DNA of 64,000 nucleotides from Arctopsyche grandis. Lineage: Eukaryota > Arthropoda > Insecta > Trichoptera > Hydropsychidae. The notes below the pieces were generated by a model. It saw nothing but the letters and a program-made list of their open reading frames with translations. It made no database searches and was not told where the DNA came from. The stretch spans positions 26,924,001 to 26,988,000 of the forward strand of contig NC_135367.1 of NCBI RefSeq assembly GCF_051622035.1, written 5' to 3'. The translations under genes were made by a program, and so were the position numbers. Numbering within the stretch: position 1 is the first letter of the stretch; each line of letters begins with the position of its first letter. Of this stretch, positions 1 to 12,784 are shown piece after piece.

Positions 1-75
1 ATCAATAAACATTCATTTTTCTATCATTAATTTAAATTAGCTTGATAGCTAAAATATATATAAATAAATAAATTA
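1..75 (+). repeat. LINE/SINE-type 3' tail
   Basis: A short hairpin sequence (TTAGCTTGATAGCTAA) followed by an A/T-rich TAAATAAA tail. The same hairpin and tail occur on the opposite strand at about 25070-25150. The element body lies before the window start, so the family cannot be named. Confidence 0.4.
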
Positions 76-585
76 AATAACAATTTTTCGATCAGTAATT
101 AATTAAATAATTGATCAGATAAATAATAATATAAATAACAGTCAAAAACCAAATAAATCATAATTTTTGTCAAAAACCAAATAAATAAACAGTTGGAAAC
201 AAGCGCGTCGCCCTTAGATATTAGCAGCCAACACTTATTTATTTAAGGGTCGGTTATGTTAGGTTAAGTTAAGGTTGGCCCTATTCATTTAATATTAGGT
301 TGTTAGGGTCAGTATTTATCAAAAAAAACATATCTTAGCAGCCAACACTTTATTTAAGGGTCAGATTAGGTTAAGTTAGGGCTGGCACTATTCATTTAAG
401 ATTAGATTGTTAGGGCGGTATGAATTAATTTAACAGACACGCGAGAACTGAAACAGTGAGACTGAAATTAACCTGGAGCGAGGGGGTTGAAAACAGAAAA
501 GGGGTAAATATTTGTTTATGAACGATTTTCAAGTTGTTATAGCCGGGTCAAACACATATCTGAGAAAAAGTCAGTCCAAGGGATA

Positions 586-644
<59 letters not shown>

Positions 645-1463
645 GTATATATTTTTATTTTTCTCACATGCCACAATGGTCCAAACTTAAACTTATATAT
701 AAGATATGTACGTATGTATTTATGTTAACTAGTGTGTATAAATACAAAAATTATTTTCAAAATATATGGATATAAACATATATAAATATAAAATATATTC
801 AACTAATTTTACAGGTCTATAGTTCGATTTACCTGCAGAGAGAGATATAAGATTTGAAACTAATTTCTTTTCAATTTTAATCACTGTTGTGATTTTTCAA
901 ATTATTAAAATTAAATATTCAAGAGAGTCGAATTTTCTAAAGAAAAAGTAATCAAATTTGTAAAAAAAATTGAATTATTTTCTTTAACAAGGATGAAATG
1001 TTTGAATGTTTGACGGGCATAGCATCTTGTAAAAAAATAACATTAATAATGAGAAAAATAATAAAACATTTTGACGTCGTTATTTTCCGGAGTTTTAAGC
1101 GGTTCGGTCGAACTTTTCCGTATGTTTTATAGTAGTAAATCAGAACTTCTCCGACTTAATATACACGAATAATTATCTTTGGGAAGTAGCACCGTTTCCT
1201 CTGAAATCTTATCCCAGAGGGCTATCTTATCCCAGCTCCAAGGGATTTTGTGGGTTCCAGTAAGCTCGGAAAATTGTTATGTCCACGCCAGTATAGTTAT
1301 ATTTCATATGATCATAGCACAGCCTCCAGTCAGCAATAAGCCGTAGCAATCATAATAATTTATACAATATTGGTGGCAAATTTCACTTTGATGCTACTAG
1401 GGATAGATTAAACTATGTAAGTCTGATGTTCGTAGGCGTTGAATAATATATCTGGATTATGCA

Positions 1464-1465
<2 letters not shown>
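76..1465. repeat. AT-rich intergenic DNA with a duplicated ~100-bp block and (TA)n
   Basis: No gene is visible. A block starting at AGCAGCCAACACTTATTT occurs at about 222-318 and again at 333-425, and a third copy lies at 47626-47910. A (TA)n run fills about 583-639. The AGGTTAAGTTAAGG stretches resemble insect TTAGG repeats only superficially. Confidence 0.5.

Positions 1466-1553
<88 letters not shown>
1466..1553. repeat. (TA)n microsatellite
   Basis: About 85 bp of almost pure TA dinucleotides. The tyrosine/isoleucine peptide it encodes is an artefact. Two similar runs lie at 583-639 and 37193-37299. Confidence 0.95.
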
Positions 1554-1555
<2 letters not shown>

Positions 1556-2009
1556 CGTTTTTAATCAGAATCCAATTGAAGAGGTTTTATCAAAAATTAA
1601 ATTTTTTGCTAGGAATTTGCTGACGAATCCATCAAATCATCTAGATTTGATCGTAATAAATCAGTCTTTTGCTACTGTTACTTCTGCAAATTGTAATAAA
1701 TATTATATGAATATGTATATGAAATTGCCTGTAGCTGCAGAAAATGAACCTTTATAAATTATAAATAATACATTCTCTATGTATAATATATTCTCAATAC
1801 ATACATACATATTGTATTAAATATTTTCTTTTTCTCTATAAAGTTCTCTGTGTATAATAAAATGAATATTAAAAAAACACATCCAATTGTTTAATTTGAT
1901 TTGCAACATGACGAATTTGATTTGTAAAATGACGAATTTGAAGTTTAAAAACTGTGTAAGGCAAACAAAAAAGAAAAATTACAAAAACATTTTAAAATTA
2001 ATAAACAAT

Positions 2010-2735
2010 GAAGGTCAATGAAGGTGAAGAAGCAAATCAACCACAGATTTGCTTCTTCACTAAAGGTACCGAAAGAGTCAACAAAAAGATCGGGACAATC
2101 ATCAATACTATCGTAAAGACGGCATATATGCGCGATTGTACTATTAAATCAAGTGTTGTTATGAAAAATTGGTCTATAGAATACATTTCTAAATCTGGTG
2201 AATCGGGCATTAACGTTAAAATTAACTTCGTTTAAAACAGATGTGTCAAGGATACCATTAGCAATCTTGTAAAAAAGTAACAAATCAGAAACCCTTATGC
2301 GATGAAACAAACTAGCGATCTTGAAAAAAGAGAGTGTCATTATAAGTTTGACTTGCAAGACTAATCTTATGGGATAAATGGCGCAGAAAAGGCTTTTGAA
2401 TTGTCTCTAAATGATCTACATATATGGGTTTGGTAATAAGGAGACCATATGACTGAAGCATACTCCATATTACTACGAACCAAACTGTTATAGAGCAATA
2501 TCAGAGTATGCGGATTCTTAAAGGGCTTCGAAACTCGGCATATAAATCCCAATAACTTATATGAATTAGTGACTATATGGTTAAAATGCTCATTAAATGA
2601 CAGTTTGCGATCTATTGAATACCCAAATTTCTGGCACAGATTTTCATTATAAGGTCTTCGTTATTAATATTGTGAATTAAGTTAATTTAGATTATGATTT
2701 CTGGAAAGTGTCAATGAGAAACATTTTAAATGCAA
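2010..2735 (-). mobile_element. LINE 3' fragment, jockey/CR1-like, degraded
   Basis: The minus strand encodes pieces of the region after the reverse transcriptase fingers and palm: GFICRVSKPFKNPHTLILL and SLVRSNMEYASVIWSPYYQ (2552-2367), then KIASLFHRIRVSDLLLFYKI and NEVNFNVNARFTR (2358-2149). The same family is better preserved at 41860-42980, and the two align to about 2735, where this copy is truncated at its 5' side. Frame changes separate the two pieces, so it is inactive. The 3' UTR shares the GAAGCAAATCAACCACA stretch with the other copy. Confidence 0.85.
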
Positions 2736-3386
2736 TTGGTGGATTTAAAAAACAAATAAATGTGGCGCTCTAAATTTTTAACGTCTTTGTGTTGATATGG
2801 AAATATTGGAGAAAAAAAATTTGAAGCACAAGTGGTCTGGTTGAAAAACCTGGAGAAGGAAGACATGATGATTTTTAATACCTGGAATAGTCTTCCTGTC
2901 TCATATGATCAGTTGAAAAGACTAGTGCTTTCTATTATTTCCCTTTTCGGTTCTGCATATGCATGCGAACAATATCAAAAGTAAACTCAGAAGTCGTCTT
3001 ATTTATGAGAACCTGAAATCGTGCCTAAAATTAAAAACAACAACATATAAACCTAACTTACAACAACTTGCCAAGGAGATGCAAGGCCATTGTTCATATG
3101 GTTCCCCGACATAAGGTCCAATTATATAAGATCCAACGATAAAGGTTTCACTAAAGAAGATCCAACCGATAGAATGTCCACCTGATAAGTGATCCAGACG
3201 ATAAAAAACCCAGATGATAAAACGTCCCACCGAAAATCGTCCAAAACAAAATATAAAACATAAATAAAGTAAAAGAGTAATAATGTTTGATAAAACGCTC
3301 CATATTTAAATCGGATATGGAGTCAATTTGACTCGATACTCGATTGAATACTCAGCGAATGAATCGAATTTGAAGTCAAGTGTGGT

Positions 3387-4440
3387 TAGGGTTGCCAGAT
3401 GATAATTTGATAAAGGAGGGCAGATGGGTCTAAAAAGGAGGATTTTCTGTAAAAAAGGAGGACATTCAGAAATTAAACGAATTTTTTATATTATTTTGCT
3501 TTATTTTAATCATATTTAGCTGAGCTGCCAATTTTGGAAAGAAGTTCTTGGTTTTTTAACAAATTTTATTTATTTATTTTTATTTTACATATATACCAGG
3601 AAGGCCTTACAGGTAAATCCCAATGCGCCTTCCTGGCCAATTACAAATACAAATGCAGCATTTTTTTTTTATTATAAGTCGTTGAATTGCGCGACATCTA
3701 TGAATTGTACATAAATTTTTATTGTACATCCATCAAATTTCAAATAGTGGTGACATAGTAGGTAGGAAGGATTTTTAGCCAATTTTTTTTTTCCGGGAAC
3801 CGTTTCAACAATGAAATCAGAGAAAATTGGCAAACTCTGATAGGAAACGATCAACCTGGAGCACAAATCCAGGTCTGACCAACAGCATACTCTGAAAAAT
3901 TCATTTTCATTCAGGGATAAAACCCGGCACCTTCTTGACGGTAAGCAGAAGCTTAACGTCCGAGCTATGCTGCTGGCTGTAAAAATAATTATAAAATCTT
4001 CACATGTCATGTTTTTGAAGTTGTATTGAGTAAGAATTAAAGATTTAACTGACTGCGCACTTAGTGTGTTCCTCTCTTTGCTCCACTGAGTATTCATCAG
4101 TGAAAAAACTCTTTCCACATTTGCGTTATGTGCGCTTATACAAAAATAAAACTCTCAGTTCAATGTTTTTAACACTTTTGAAGTAGATTGTCCACTGCTC
4201 GTGCAACTTCAAATCATAATATGCTTCATCTTCATCTGATTTTGATTGAAGAAATGAAATCAAGTTACAAAATTGATCATGTAGCTTAACATCTTCAATC
4301 TCTACACCCTTTTTCGCCTCCCGCCAGTCCCGCCCGATGTTTAGCAAAAAGGAGGACTTACAGTAGGTAAGGGAGGACGGGAGGACAAAACATGGAAAAG
4401 GAGGACATTTCCTCCTTTTGGATGCCATCTGGCAACCCTA
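3387..4440 (-). mobile_element. hAT transposon copy, internally deleted
   Basis: Termini are TAGGGTTGCCAGATG and its reverse complement. The flanking 8 bp match at 7 of 8 positions (AGTGTGGT at 3379-3386, AGTGTAGT at 4441-4448), as expected for hAT. The minus strand keeps the C-terminal dimerisation region of the transposase: NVERVFSLMNTQWSKER, then SAQSVKSLILTQYNFKNM near 4118-4010. An upstream frame (4428-4126) carries the preceding part, separated from it by a stop. The end of the transposase is cut by a SINE (3555-3990). Non-functional. Confidence 0.8.
3555..3990 (-). mobile_element. tRNA-derived SINE inside the hAT copy
   Basis: Read on the minus strand, this starts with a tRNA-like head (AGCCAGCAGCATAGCTCGG), passes through the body shared with other copies in this window (GATCGTTTCC, GTTTGCCAATTTTCTCTG), and ends in a hairpin with arms CCAGGAAGG and CCTTCCTGG before an A/T-rich tail. 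A full-length plus-strand relative lies at 56990-57390 with the same 3' hairpin. Confidence 0.75.
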
Positions 4441-4900
4441 AGTGTAGTCAACCGGGTTTAAATTGTTTTAATTAATTTCCGAATAAAATAATAATGTTAG
4501 ATTAAATACTCCGTGATTGTATCGGGTATCGAGTCAGGTGTCATTAATCAGATTCTAATTGTTTAAATTACTTTCCGATTACAAAAAATAATTATGCTTA
4601 ATTAAATACTCCGTGATTGAATCAGACATCGAGTCAAGTGCTGCCAACCTGATTCAAAAGGTTCAAATTATTTTCCAAATACAACAAACAATAATATTCG
4701 ATTGAATATTAGCTGAGTGAATCGAATCGTGAGTGATTTTTTATGGCTGGACCTTTAACCGGTTGCACGATTAATCGGTCGGACGTTTTATCATCTGGAT
4801 CACTTATCAGGTGGACATTCTATCGGGTGGATCTTCTTTCGTGGAATCTTTGTCGTTGGATCCTATATCATTGGACCTTATGTCACGATACGTGTTCATA

Positions 4901-6464
4901 TAAAATGTTTGCCAATCATTGTCATTGTCTAATTTTATGGATACCTTAATTACAATTTAATTTTTATTAATAAATAGAATTATTATTAAGTATTATATCG
5001 AGTTTTATTCTGGCTTTTTATTTGTAAAAAAAAACGAAAACCGACTTTTTCTTTTGAGTGGTTTTTTGGAACCCCTACATTAAACGTTAATTTTAGAGTT
5101 CCTAAAGACAGACAGTTTCAAGAAAAGTGGATAAACATAAACAGAAACAGATTGGCTACTGACGCTCAATATACTCAATTATAAATAAATGAATAATAAG
5201 CAAAAAAAATAAGTTTTTAGTGTAAAAAATTTATTATTTGTATCAATATGTATTTAATTGTAAATAAATCCATATCAAAATAAAAAATGTATTATAAAAA
5301 CAAATTTTTATTTCTGTAGTGAATATGTGATGACCCTGATTCCAGTCTGTGCTTGTAGTAGTAGTGTAAGCGTATACGTGTAGTTATGGAAAGTGTGCGT
5401 ATATTAGTTTCTACTTGTACTATTATTGTTACATTTCTCTGTTCATTTATATTTTGTAGTGGAAATATGTATTTTTATATGTATTATATTTTGATATGAA
5501 ATAGCCAAAGGTCGCGTTCAAACGTTTTCTTCTGGTAAGAAAATATATGTATAATGTACAAGTTTATACTGAAAATTGATATTTTTCCAACGACTTATTT
5601 CCAAAATGGATCTCACTTTTATATGACACTTGATGAATTGAATGAAAATATTATTTATAATAATAGAGAGCTTTTCGCTGAATCGAACGTCCAACTGTCA
5701 CTTTCCATATTGAAGATAAGTGTGAAATAAAGGATACAAAAAGCGTAAAGATAAATGGAAATGTTCGTAAATATTTATTCTAACGACAAAAAGGGTCGTT
5801 TTCAAATACATATATGAATGTACATATACATACATACGTTTAGAGTGTTTAAAAATTGATTCAAATAATGCGAAAGACGTGTATCTGTCGCAAACATCAT
5901 TTATTTCGTAACATTCTCAATGTAATAATAGCAAATTTAACTTACGAGAATAACCACTGGTGAAATTTTAATATGAAATTCATCGTTAAAGTCATATCTG
6001 TGAATATATGTAAGTATGATCAAATTGAACGATGAATAATTATTTTTACTCTCGTTTCATATCCCATTCTATTCATCCCCTCACACTTTTTACCTTCAAA
6101 AGCTGAACATTTTCAAGGCTTGTGATTTAATATAATACATTTCAATAATGATTATTGAAATACTACTTTCAAACATTCACATATCAATTTTAAATATGTG
6201 CTTATTTGAATTGTTAAAATGTACACACGCCTTTCAAAGAATTCTATATTAGAATATTTATTTATTTATTTATTCATATAGCAAACTGCTAATACATATA
6301 ACACAAAATAACAAAACAACAACAAAAAATTATAAATCATCTTCCAAAAAGGTATCCATTAACAAAAACACCCTTCAAAAAAGCATCAATATGAGAAAAT
6401 ATTTTCTATTATAATACATATATTATATATTATAAAAAATAGAAAAATCATATTTTGACAATTC
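4901..6464. other. AT-rich intergenic DNA, no gene seen
   Basis: No reading frame with recognisable content. On the minus strand at about 6310-6245 a small hairpin (TAGCAGTTTGCTA) is followed by ATAAATAAATA, the style of a LINE or SINE 3' end. Short TACATACATA runs are the only other structure. Confidence 0.5.
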
Positions 6465-6965
6465 TATTGATAACTGGCTTACCTCGATAAAATAAACGAA
6501 TTTTTGCTATTAATCCACAAGAATAGTCGAAATATGATTATTATAAGTGGAATTTTATTTCATTCTCATATAAAGACAATTTAATATATTATCCCTATTA
6601 ATTCAATTCAAATTCGTTTAAATACGAGTAAATACTAGTATGAGCTTTTAGCTTGCAATTTTACCGATTTAAAATTCAGCACACTTCCAATTAACCCTTT
6701 TAAACGAAAACAAAAAATAGTGTGGCCAGAACACTATCCTAATAAACATGTTTCAATAGAAAATACTCAATATAAAATAGTGTTAACAGTGGTAAAAAAA
6801 TTCCAAGTGAAAATACGTACTTTTGACTTTTGATTTGAACTGGACGACTACTTAGAGAGATTTTAAAGCTGAAAAGTACTAAAAATGAAAGATAAAATAC
6901 CTGACTATAAATTTCAATATTCATTTTGAACAGGAAATTGACAGATTTTGAGACATCGACATAGA
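6465..6965 (-). mobile_element. Internally deleted hAT (Buster-like) derivative
   Basis: The minus strand matches both ends of the longer repeat at 59280-60290 but lacks its middle: the join falls at TTCAAATCAAAAGTCAAAA followed by GTACGTATTTTC. It therefore looks like a short non-autonomous derivative of that element. The intact relatives at 32.5 and 59.8 kb contain transposase-like peptides that are absent here. Confidence 0.6.
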
Positions 6966-7473
6966 TTTAAAACTATATTCTTCTATATCAAAAAAAATGT
7001 TTATTTTTATATGTACATACATATAATACAAATGCTATAGTAGAAATGTTCTCGTTTAAATTAAGTAGGATTGTTCCGAGAGTAAAGTATTGGATTTCCT
7101 TTCAATTAGGAAATATACAATACAAACATGTCTTAAATTTCCCTCTGAAGATTAGCGACAATAAAATAAATTAGACACCTAAGAGTTTCAGCAAACAGTT
7201 GTCGGTTAGGTACACATGCGAATCCCATCGTCCATATAAACAAGTTCTCCGGTCAGAAAACAAACAAACAGTTCGAGAGCCAGTAGAATATGAAGTAGAC
7301 TAGATTATATATTGTATGTATAAGTACATGTTTTTATCAAAAACATAAAATCAATATTACTTTGAAACACTTATAAATAATGCACGGCATAAATAAAACA
7401 ACGCATTTGTTAAATGTATTTTATTTTATATATTATATGTACGAAAGTGATTGAAATGAATAAATGATTGAAA

Positions 7474-10400
7474 TTATTGACGGGGACATCTTCCATTACG
7501 TAGAAGCCCCAAATCTGTAAAAAAAAATAATACACATAAATATATAATATACCAAAAAAATTACATATTTTATAGATCAGTTCTAAAATATATTTACATA
7601 TATGTATGTACATATATATCGATTGTATCAGGACTTGAAAACATTCATATATTCTAAATGATCATCTAATAATGTCATTATGCGTAATAGTACGATAGAA
7701 ATTGGGAATGTTACATATGTCAGTATAAACTGACATTGAAATCTGTATATATCTTAAGCCCTTATTATCTAGCACCTTCTGAAAACCATGTACGGTATAT
7801 ATGTATATGTAATTTTGTGATTTTAAGATGGTAACATTATCTTTTAAACCGGAATTTCTGGCCACGAATGACTTTCAAAAGGTTCTGCCTGGGAATTTTC
7901 GATGTTCTGTGTCCCGGGAATTTTTATCTAGATTTCCGGGAAAATGTTTCAACCAAAACGTTCTTTAAATGTTATAAATAACGGCAAATATATACGACGA
8001 AACAATTTTGTATGAAACGAATAAATCTTTCTTGTATTGACGATTCCACAGTGAAAAATAAACCACAAAGAAAGACGATTCTACGATAAAAATAATGATC
8101 AAACATAAAATAACGTAAATAAAAATAGCCTCGACTTTAAAATGAAATGAAAATATACATACATACATAAAGAAAATACATTATTAAAAAAAATGTTTTC
8201 TCCAGTTAATAGAATTTTTAACATTATGTATATTTTATTGTTACAAATCAATATACACTCGCCATTACAGATTTGCTCCAATGCGACGGGTGTACGTTAA
8301 CGAAATACAGAATACATAAACAATCAGAAATACAGTAATACATACATATACAATCAGAATATATAGCATATAACAATTAATCAGAAATAATAATCATAGA
8401 CATCTATGGATTATTTTTAGATTTTTTTGTGTACAATTTTTATACAAATAATAAATACGAAATTATAGAGATGTCTATAGAGATATCTATTGATTTCAGA
8501 TTACTGTGTATAATTATTACAAATTATACACAGGCAGATTTTGTGACGACAGGATTAGATCTAATACCAATTTTCAGGAACCGTTTCAGCAATGATCAGA
8601 TAAAATTGGCAAACTCTGATAGAGAAACGATCGATTAGGAGTCACAAAACCCAAATCTAACCAGCAGATGGCGAGGACTCGAACCTTTGACCTCAGTGGT
8701 GCTAAATATATACGCTACCACTAAGCCAAACTACTGGCTATATGTACGTACATATACGTATGTATCAATGTATGTCCAGGAATCCCAGAAATCCCGATGT
8801 CACGGGAATTGAAAGAATCCGGGAAATCAGAAACCCTAGTTCTGACCCCATCCAATCCCCAGCTATGTAAGTTAGATTAGTTAAAACTATATTATTAAAT
8901 GATAAACAAACACAACGCCTGGCATTTCCTGATATTTTATTTTAATTTGGGAGTCCTTCCATCCCACGCTCCGAGCCTTTGTAAAACTCATTAGATAATA
9001 TACCCAATTTAAAAGATCCTTAGTTGGAAACTATTGAACAAAAAATTGTCTTCAGAAGATGGATATTAACAGCTATCTACATTTTCCTTTGCAATAAACT
9101 GCAATTGACTCCAAAGCCTCAACTTCCCGACCACTGATCTATTGAACACACATGTATGGATATACTTACTTGACAATCCACATTGTCTGGCACAATTGAG
9201 TCGACTCATGTTATCGTAATCGACCCTATTGTCACCACATACGGGGTTGTATTCAGGGGTCGTCAAGCATCTCCTCAAGCAATCTGGATTAGGGGTTGCA
9301 ACACCACCTGCAGTTGTCGTTGCAGGGGCTGCGGTAGTTGTCGTTCTTCTACAACATTTTAAATATTCACATAAAATATAAATTGATGATTTTATATTAT
9401 AATAATGTCGATAAGGCTTCGCTAAATATAGATATTTGTCTATATCAAAAAGACCTGCACTTTGAGAGAAAATTAATTTTGTTGGAATTCCAGAAATTCT
9501 GAGTCCATACTTTTTAATGTCTCAAATTCTATTGATTTAAATATACATATATACGGAATAAAAATATATGATGATACGTATAACTAATTTTATATTTAAA
9601 ATAATTCAAATCAAATGAAGACTACATTGACAAGCGTTTCAATGTTATTGTTATTTATGATTTTTGATTAGAATATTTCCACATGACATTTTGATTTATC
9701 AATTCCACGAGGTTAATGTCAAACAGGTCGCAGTAAAAAAAATCTATATTTTAGAGTCAACTCATTTCAAATCTATGTATATATTTTCGTAATGATAAAA
9801 AATCTGCCGTATACATAAATAATGAACATTTGATTCGACGTCTTATTGCGTGATTTTTCTTTGAAGATTTTATTACAATTGTATATGTATGTATATTATA
9901 CTCTAACAAGTACCGACCAATCAAAATTGGAAAGTCAAAATGATATAAATCTTTTTAGTTAATTGTTATATAAATTATATGTATATAATATATAATTCGT
10001 AAAAAAAAATTATTGAATTGAAAACTGTTGAATAAAGTATACATAAAAGAAACTGTTTATTATCTTCCAGACTGTAAAATATATACTAAAAACTTATTGT
10101 TATTTAAACGAAGTTATAAGCGTATACGTATGTTTGTATTATATATAAAACAAACTGTTAAAAGTTTGTCGTAAATTAAATGGGCAATCGTTTCATTAAT
10201 ATCAACTTTACCTTAATATAAAATTTATTGCATAAATTATAATACACGGTTGAAAGTTTTGTTAAATATCATATTATATAATATAATATAAGTTTATTAT
10301 ATATATACATATATACATATTACCTTTATTATTAAATTTTCACGTTTCTTTTAAATATAAAGTACATTGTGTCATGAGAATTGTAAGGAAAATGAAAAAA

Positions 10401-11951
10401 TAATGAAGTTGCCAAGAAAATGTTCTCGCAAAATGCAAAAAAAAAGTAATACTTTCACCTAACTTAAGTCGGTTAAGGAAAAATGAAAAACGAGACTTGA
10501 AGTCTCTTTCCTCTTCGTTACTCTCTTGTTTTTCTTACATTACCAATTCAGGGCTAGCTCTCGGAATATAAAAATAATTTATTCCAACAATACGTAATTC
10601 AATTATGTGTAACATTTATGTATGTATATTGCCAAAACATTACACTAGACACTTATAAACTACTGGTTAATAACTTTAGTTTTAAAATAGTTATGCTGTC
10701 ACTTTTAAATAAATATACCATGTATTAATAAACGCCATATGTAAATATAAAATAAACGCCAACATTTTCCTCATTATTTTCCTTTAGAATCGTGTTTATC
10801 TTATTTATTACTGACCCGAAACATGACCTATATATTTACATATTCACCTACATATAGACTCTTACGCTGATATTACTAAAATTTTGAAATTTGAATAACA
10901 TTTCAGTAAAAGCAATACTTTCGAGAATTATTATATGATTTTACGTATACATGCCATATATAATATTCCGTTTGTTATAGACATTACTAACAAACTAACC
11001 AGTAGATTCTATGACAGAATCACTAATAACCATTACTAACACACTTGTGAAGAGTCTCGGTGATTACTACAAAATGTCTATACTCTTCAGGTATAAGATT
11101 ACAGAGTCACAGATTACCTAAACACAATCTGCTTTAGATCGTTGACTTTAGAGAGTCTTCAACTAATATTATGTATTAGATGTATTATGATCATTTATAA
11201 GAATTGTAAATAGGTTTTTGAGCTATTTTTCCTATTATGCTGTACATTAACATTATAATAATATAATACTGTGATCATTAACAAAATTAAATTAAAATTG
11301 TAAAATAGAAAATGGTCAGCAGATCAGTAGCTATTAAATATATATAAGATGTATTGTGAACATAATTTAGTAATAATAAAAAGCATTTCAAAATCAAAAA
11401 TATGATTTTACAATGTTTGATCTTCTTCTGACCAAAATGATTAAATTACTCCTAATATTGATATGTTATAAATTACCTGTCGTTCGTATTTGGTCGATTG
11501 TTATTGGGTCTTTGATTATTGTTGTTTATATTATTATTATTATTGGGTCTATTGGGTCTTGATTGTTCTCCCCAAAAGCCACCACCTCCAAACCTGTTGT
11601 CGGTATCGGGAAAGCTTATTCCGTCATCCTGACGACGTTTCCGAATTAAACTTTGACTGGAAAATTCGATTTGAACTACCAGAAAGACTGAAAATTAAAA
11701 AAAAAAAAAAAAGTTTAATTATAGCTTATTATATGGAAATATTTTACTTTCTGATCAAATAATTCATATTCGAACTCATCGTCTATTTTTATATATGGTC
11801 CTGTATTTTTCGACTTTTTTAATTGATATATTGACAATATCTTATAAAATCAATAAAAAAAAAATTTAAATTAAATTAAATACTGTCACAATATTGTAAA
11901 GTATCGATGTTACGTACAACAGACGGCCAATATTAGTGTTGATTTAATCAT
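7474..11951 (-). CDS. Secreted Kazal-type serine protease inhibitor, 154 aa
   Basis: Four exons (11951-11918, 11687-11477, 9348-9170, 7514-7474) sum to 465 nt with consistent phases. The ATG opens a signal peptide (MIKSTLILAVCFFLVVQIEF), followed by a basic site (RKRR, residues 27-30), a Gly/Asn-rich linker (44-80) and a Thr-rich stretch (84-95). The C-terminal domain has six cysteines (105, 109, 119, 134, 138, 151) and the Kazal core EYNPVCG and RLNCARQCG. Kazal domains block serine proteases by a substrate-like loop after the second cysteine; Thr111 is the likely P1 residue by position. The spacing between cysteines 2 and 3 is nine residues, longer than the classical seven. The disordered Asn linker is unusual. 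The last intron contains a SINE (8555-8745). The start exon is only 34 nt but has a good donor (GTACGT) and completes the signal peptide, so I favour it. Target protease unknown. Confidence 0.88.
8555..8745 (-). mobile_element. tRNA-derived SINE in the Kazal gene intron
   Basis: On the minus strand the A box (TGGCTTAGTGGTAGC) and B box (GGTTCGAGTCC) of a tRNA-like head are well kept, followed by the family body (GTGACTCC, GATCGTTTC, GTTTGCCAATTTTATCTGATC). Same family as 3555-3990, 13640-13830, 16525-17430 and 56990-57390. Confidence 0.85.
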
Positions 11952-12109
11952 GTTGTTGGCAATCAAGTTAGCACTGGTTCACTGCCGTTCGGTGACTGGT
12001 TGAAAGCTATTTTGCCATTGAAATGTCAATATAAGTATCTGAACCTATCCACACACAACCAGCACACGTTCAATATAAATACACATTCCAATTTAGATAT
12101 AAAATAAAT

Positions 12110-12620
12110 GTCCAATTCCCAATTCTGACTTCAGTCCCGATTCCCGATTCCTATTTCAATTCTGATTCCCGATTCCGATTTCAACTCCGATTCCTGATTC
12201 TGATTTCAACTGCGATCCCCAATCTTGATTCGAGTTCCAATTACCGAACCTGATTTCTATTCCAATTTCAATTCCTATTCCCGATTCCAATTTCAATTCC
12301 AAATTCCAATTTAAATTTCAGTTCCAATTCCCGATACAGATTTCAGTTCCGATTCCGATTTCTATACCGATTTCAATTGCGATTCCCAATTCCTATTTCA
12401 ATTCCAAATTCTGATTTAAATTTCAGTTCCAATTCCCGATTCTAATTTCAATTCCAATTTTCGATTCCGATTTCAGTTCCAATTCCCAGTCTGATTTCAG
12501 TTCCAATTTCCGATCCAGATTTCAGTTCCGATTCCGATTTCTATACCAATTTCAATTCTGATTCCCAATTCTTATTTCAATTCCAATTTCAGCTTCTATT
12601 TCTATTTCGACTTCAATTTT
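12110..12620. repeat. Degenerate GATTCC-type minisatellite
   Basis: About 500 bp of imperfect units built from ATTCCGATTCC, CGATTCCGATTTC and AATTCCAATTTC. It ends 30-40 bp before a Helitron-type 3' terminus. Two other Helitron-type ends (14973 and 21647) also carry TCCGGAAC-type minisatellites just inside, so this is probably the internal minisatellite of the same element class. Confidence 0.8.
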
Positions 12621-12644
12621 TATTCTTTATTATTTTTTTAATTG

Positions 12645-12700
12645 AATAGACCAGATATGGCAGAAACCATGCGATGATATTTCATCGGGCTTATCACTAG
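12645..12700 (+). mobile_element. Helitron/HINE-like 3' end
   Basis: A hairpin (CGATGA-TATT-TCATCG) is followed by GGCTTATCACTAG and then T. Helitrons end in CTRR after a hairpin and insert before T, so CTAG/T fits. The same terminus occurs at 48568 and 58030 on this strand and at 21647 on the other. Confidence 0.7.
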
Positions 12701-12784
12701 TATGTATGTACATACATAAGTATTCAAATTGTTTATTTGTACATACAATATTATGCTAACACTACATTGTGATCGTTTTTACTT

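Larger units (their letters stand above)
3100..4900. repeat. Inverted-repeat block with internal ~100-bp satellite
   Basis: About 130 bp at 3105-3240 recurs inverted at 4745-4895; both arms consist of short units such as GGACATTCTATC and GGATCACTTATCAG. Inside lie copies of a ~100-bp unit (ATTAAATACTCCGTGATTG at 4501 and 4601, a diverged copy near 4699 and another at about 3330). The block may be an old terminal-inverted-repeat element of about 1.8 kb, now split by the hAT insertion at 3387-4440. The superfamily is not identified. Confidence 0.5.

Noticed and set aside
215-425. Insect telomere-like TTAGG sequence
   Set aside because: TTAGG and TTAAG motifs occur but not as a tandem array, and the same block is interstitial at 47.6 kb.
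1467-1757. 96-aa frame starting with repeated Tyr-Ile
   Set aside because: The first third is translation of a (TA)n microsatellite; the rest has no recognisable content or splice context.
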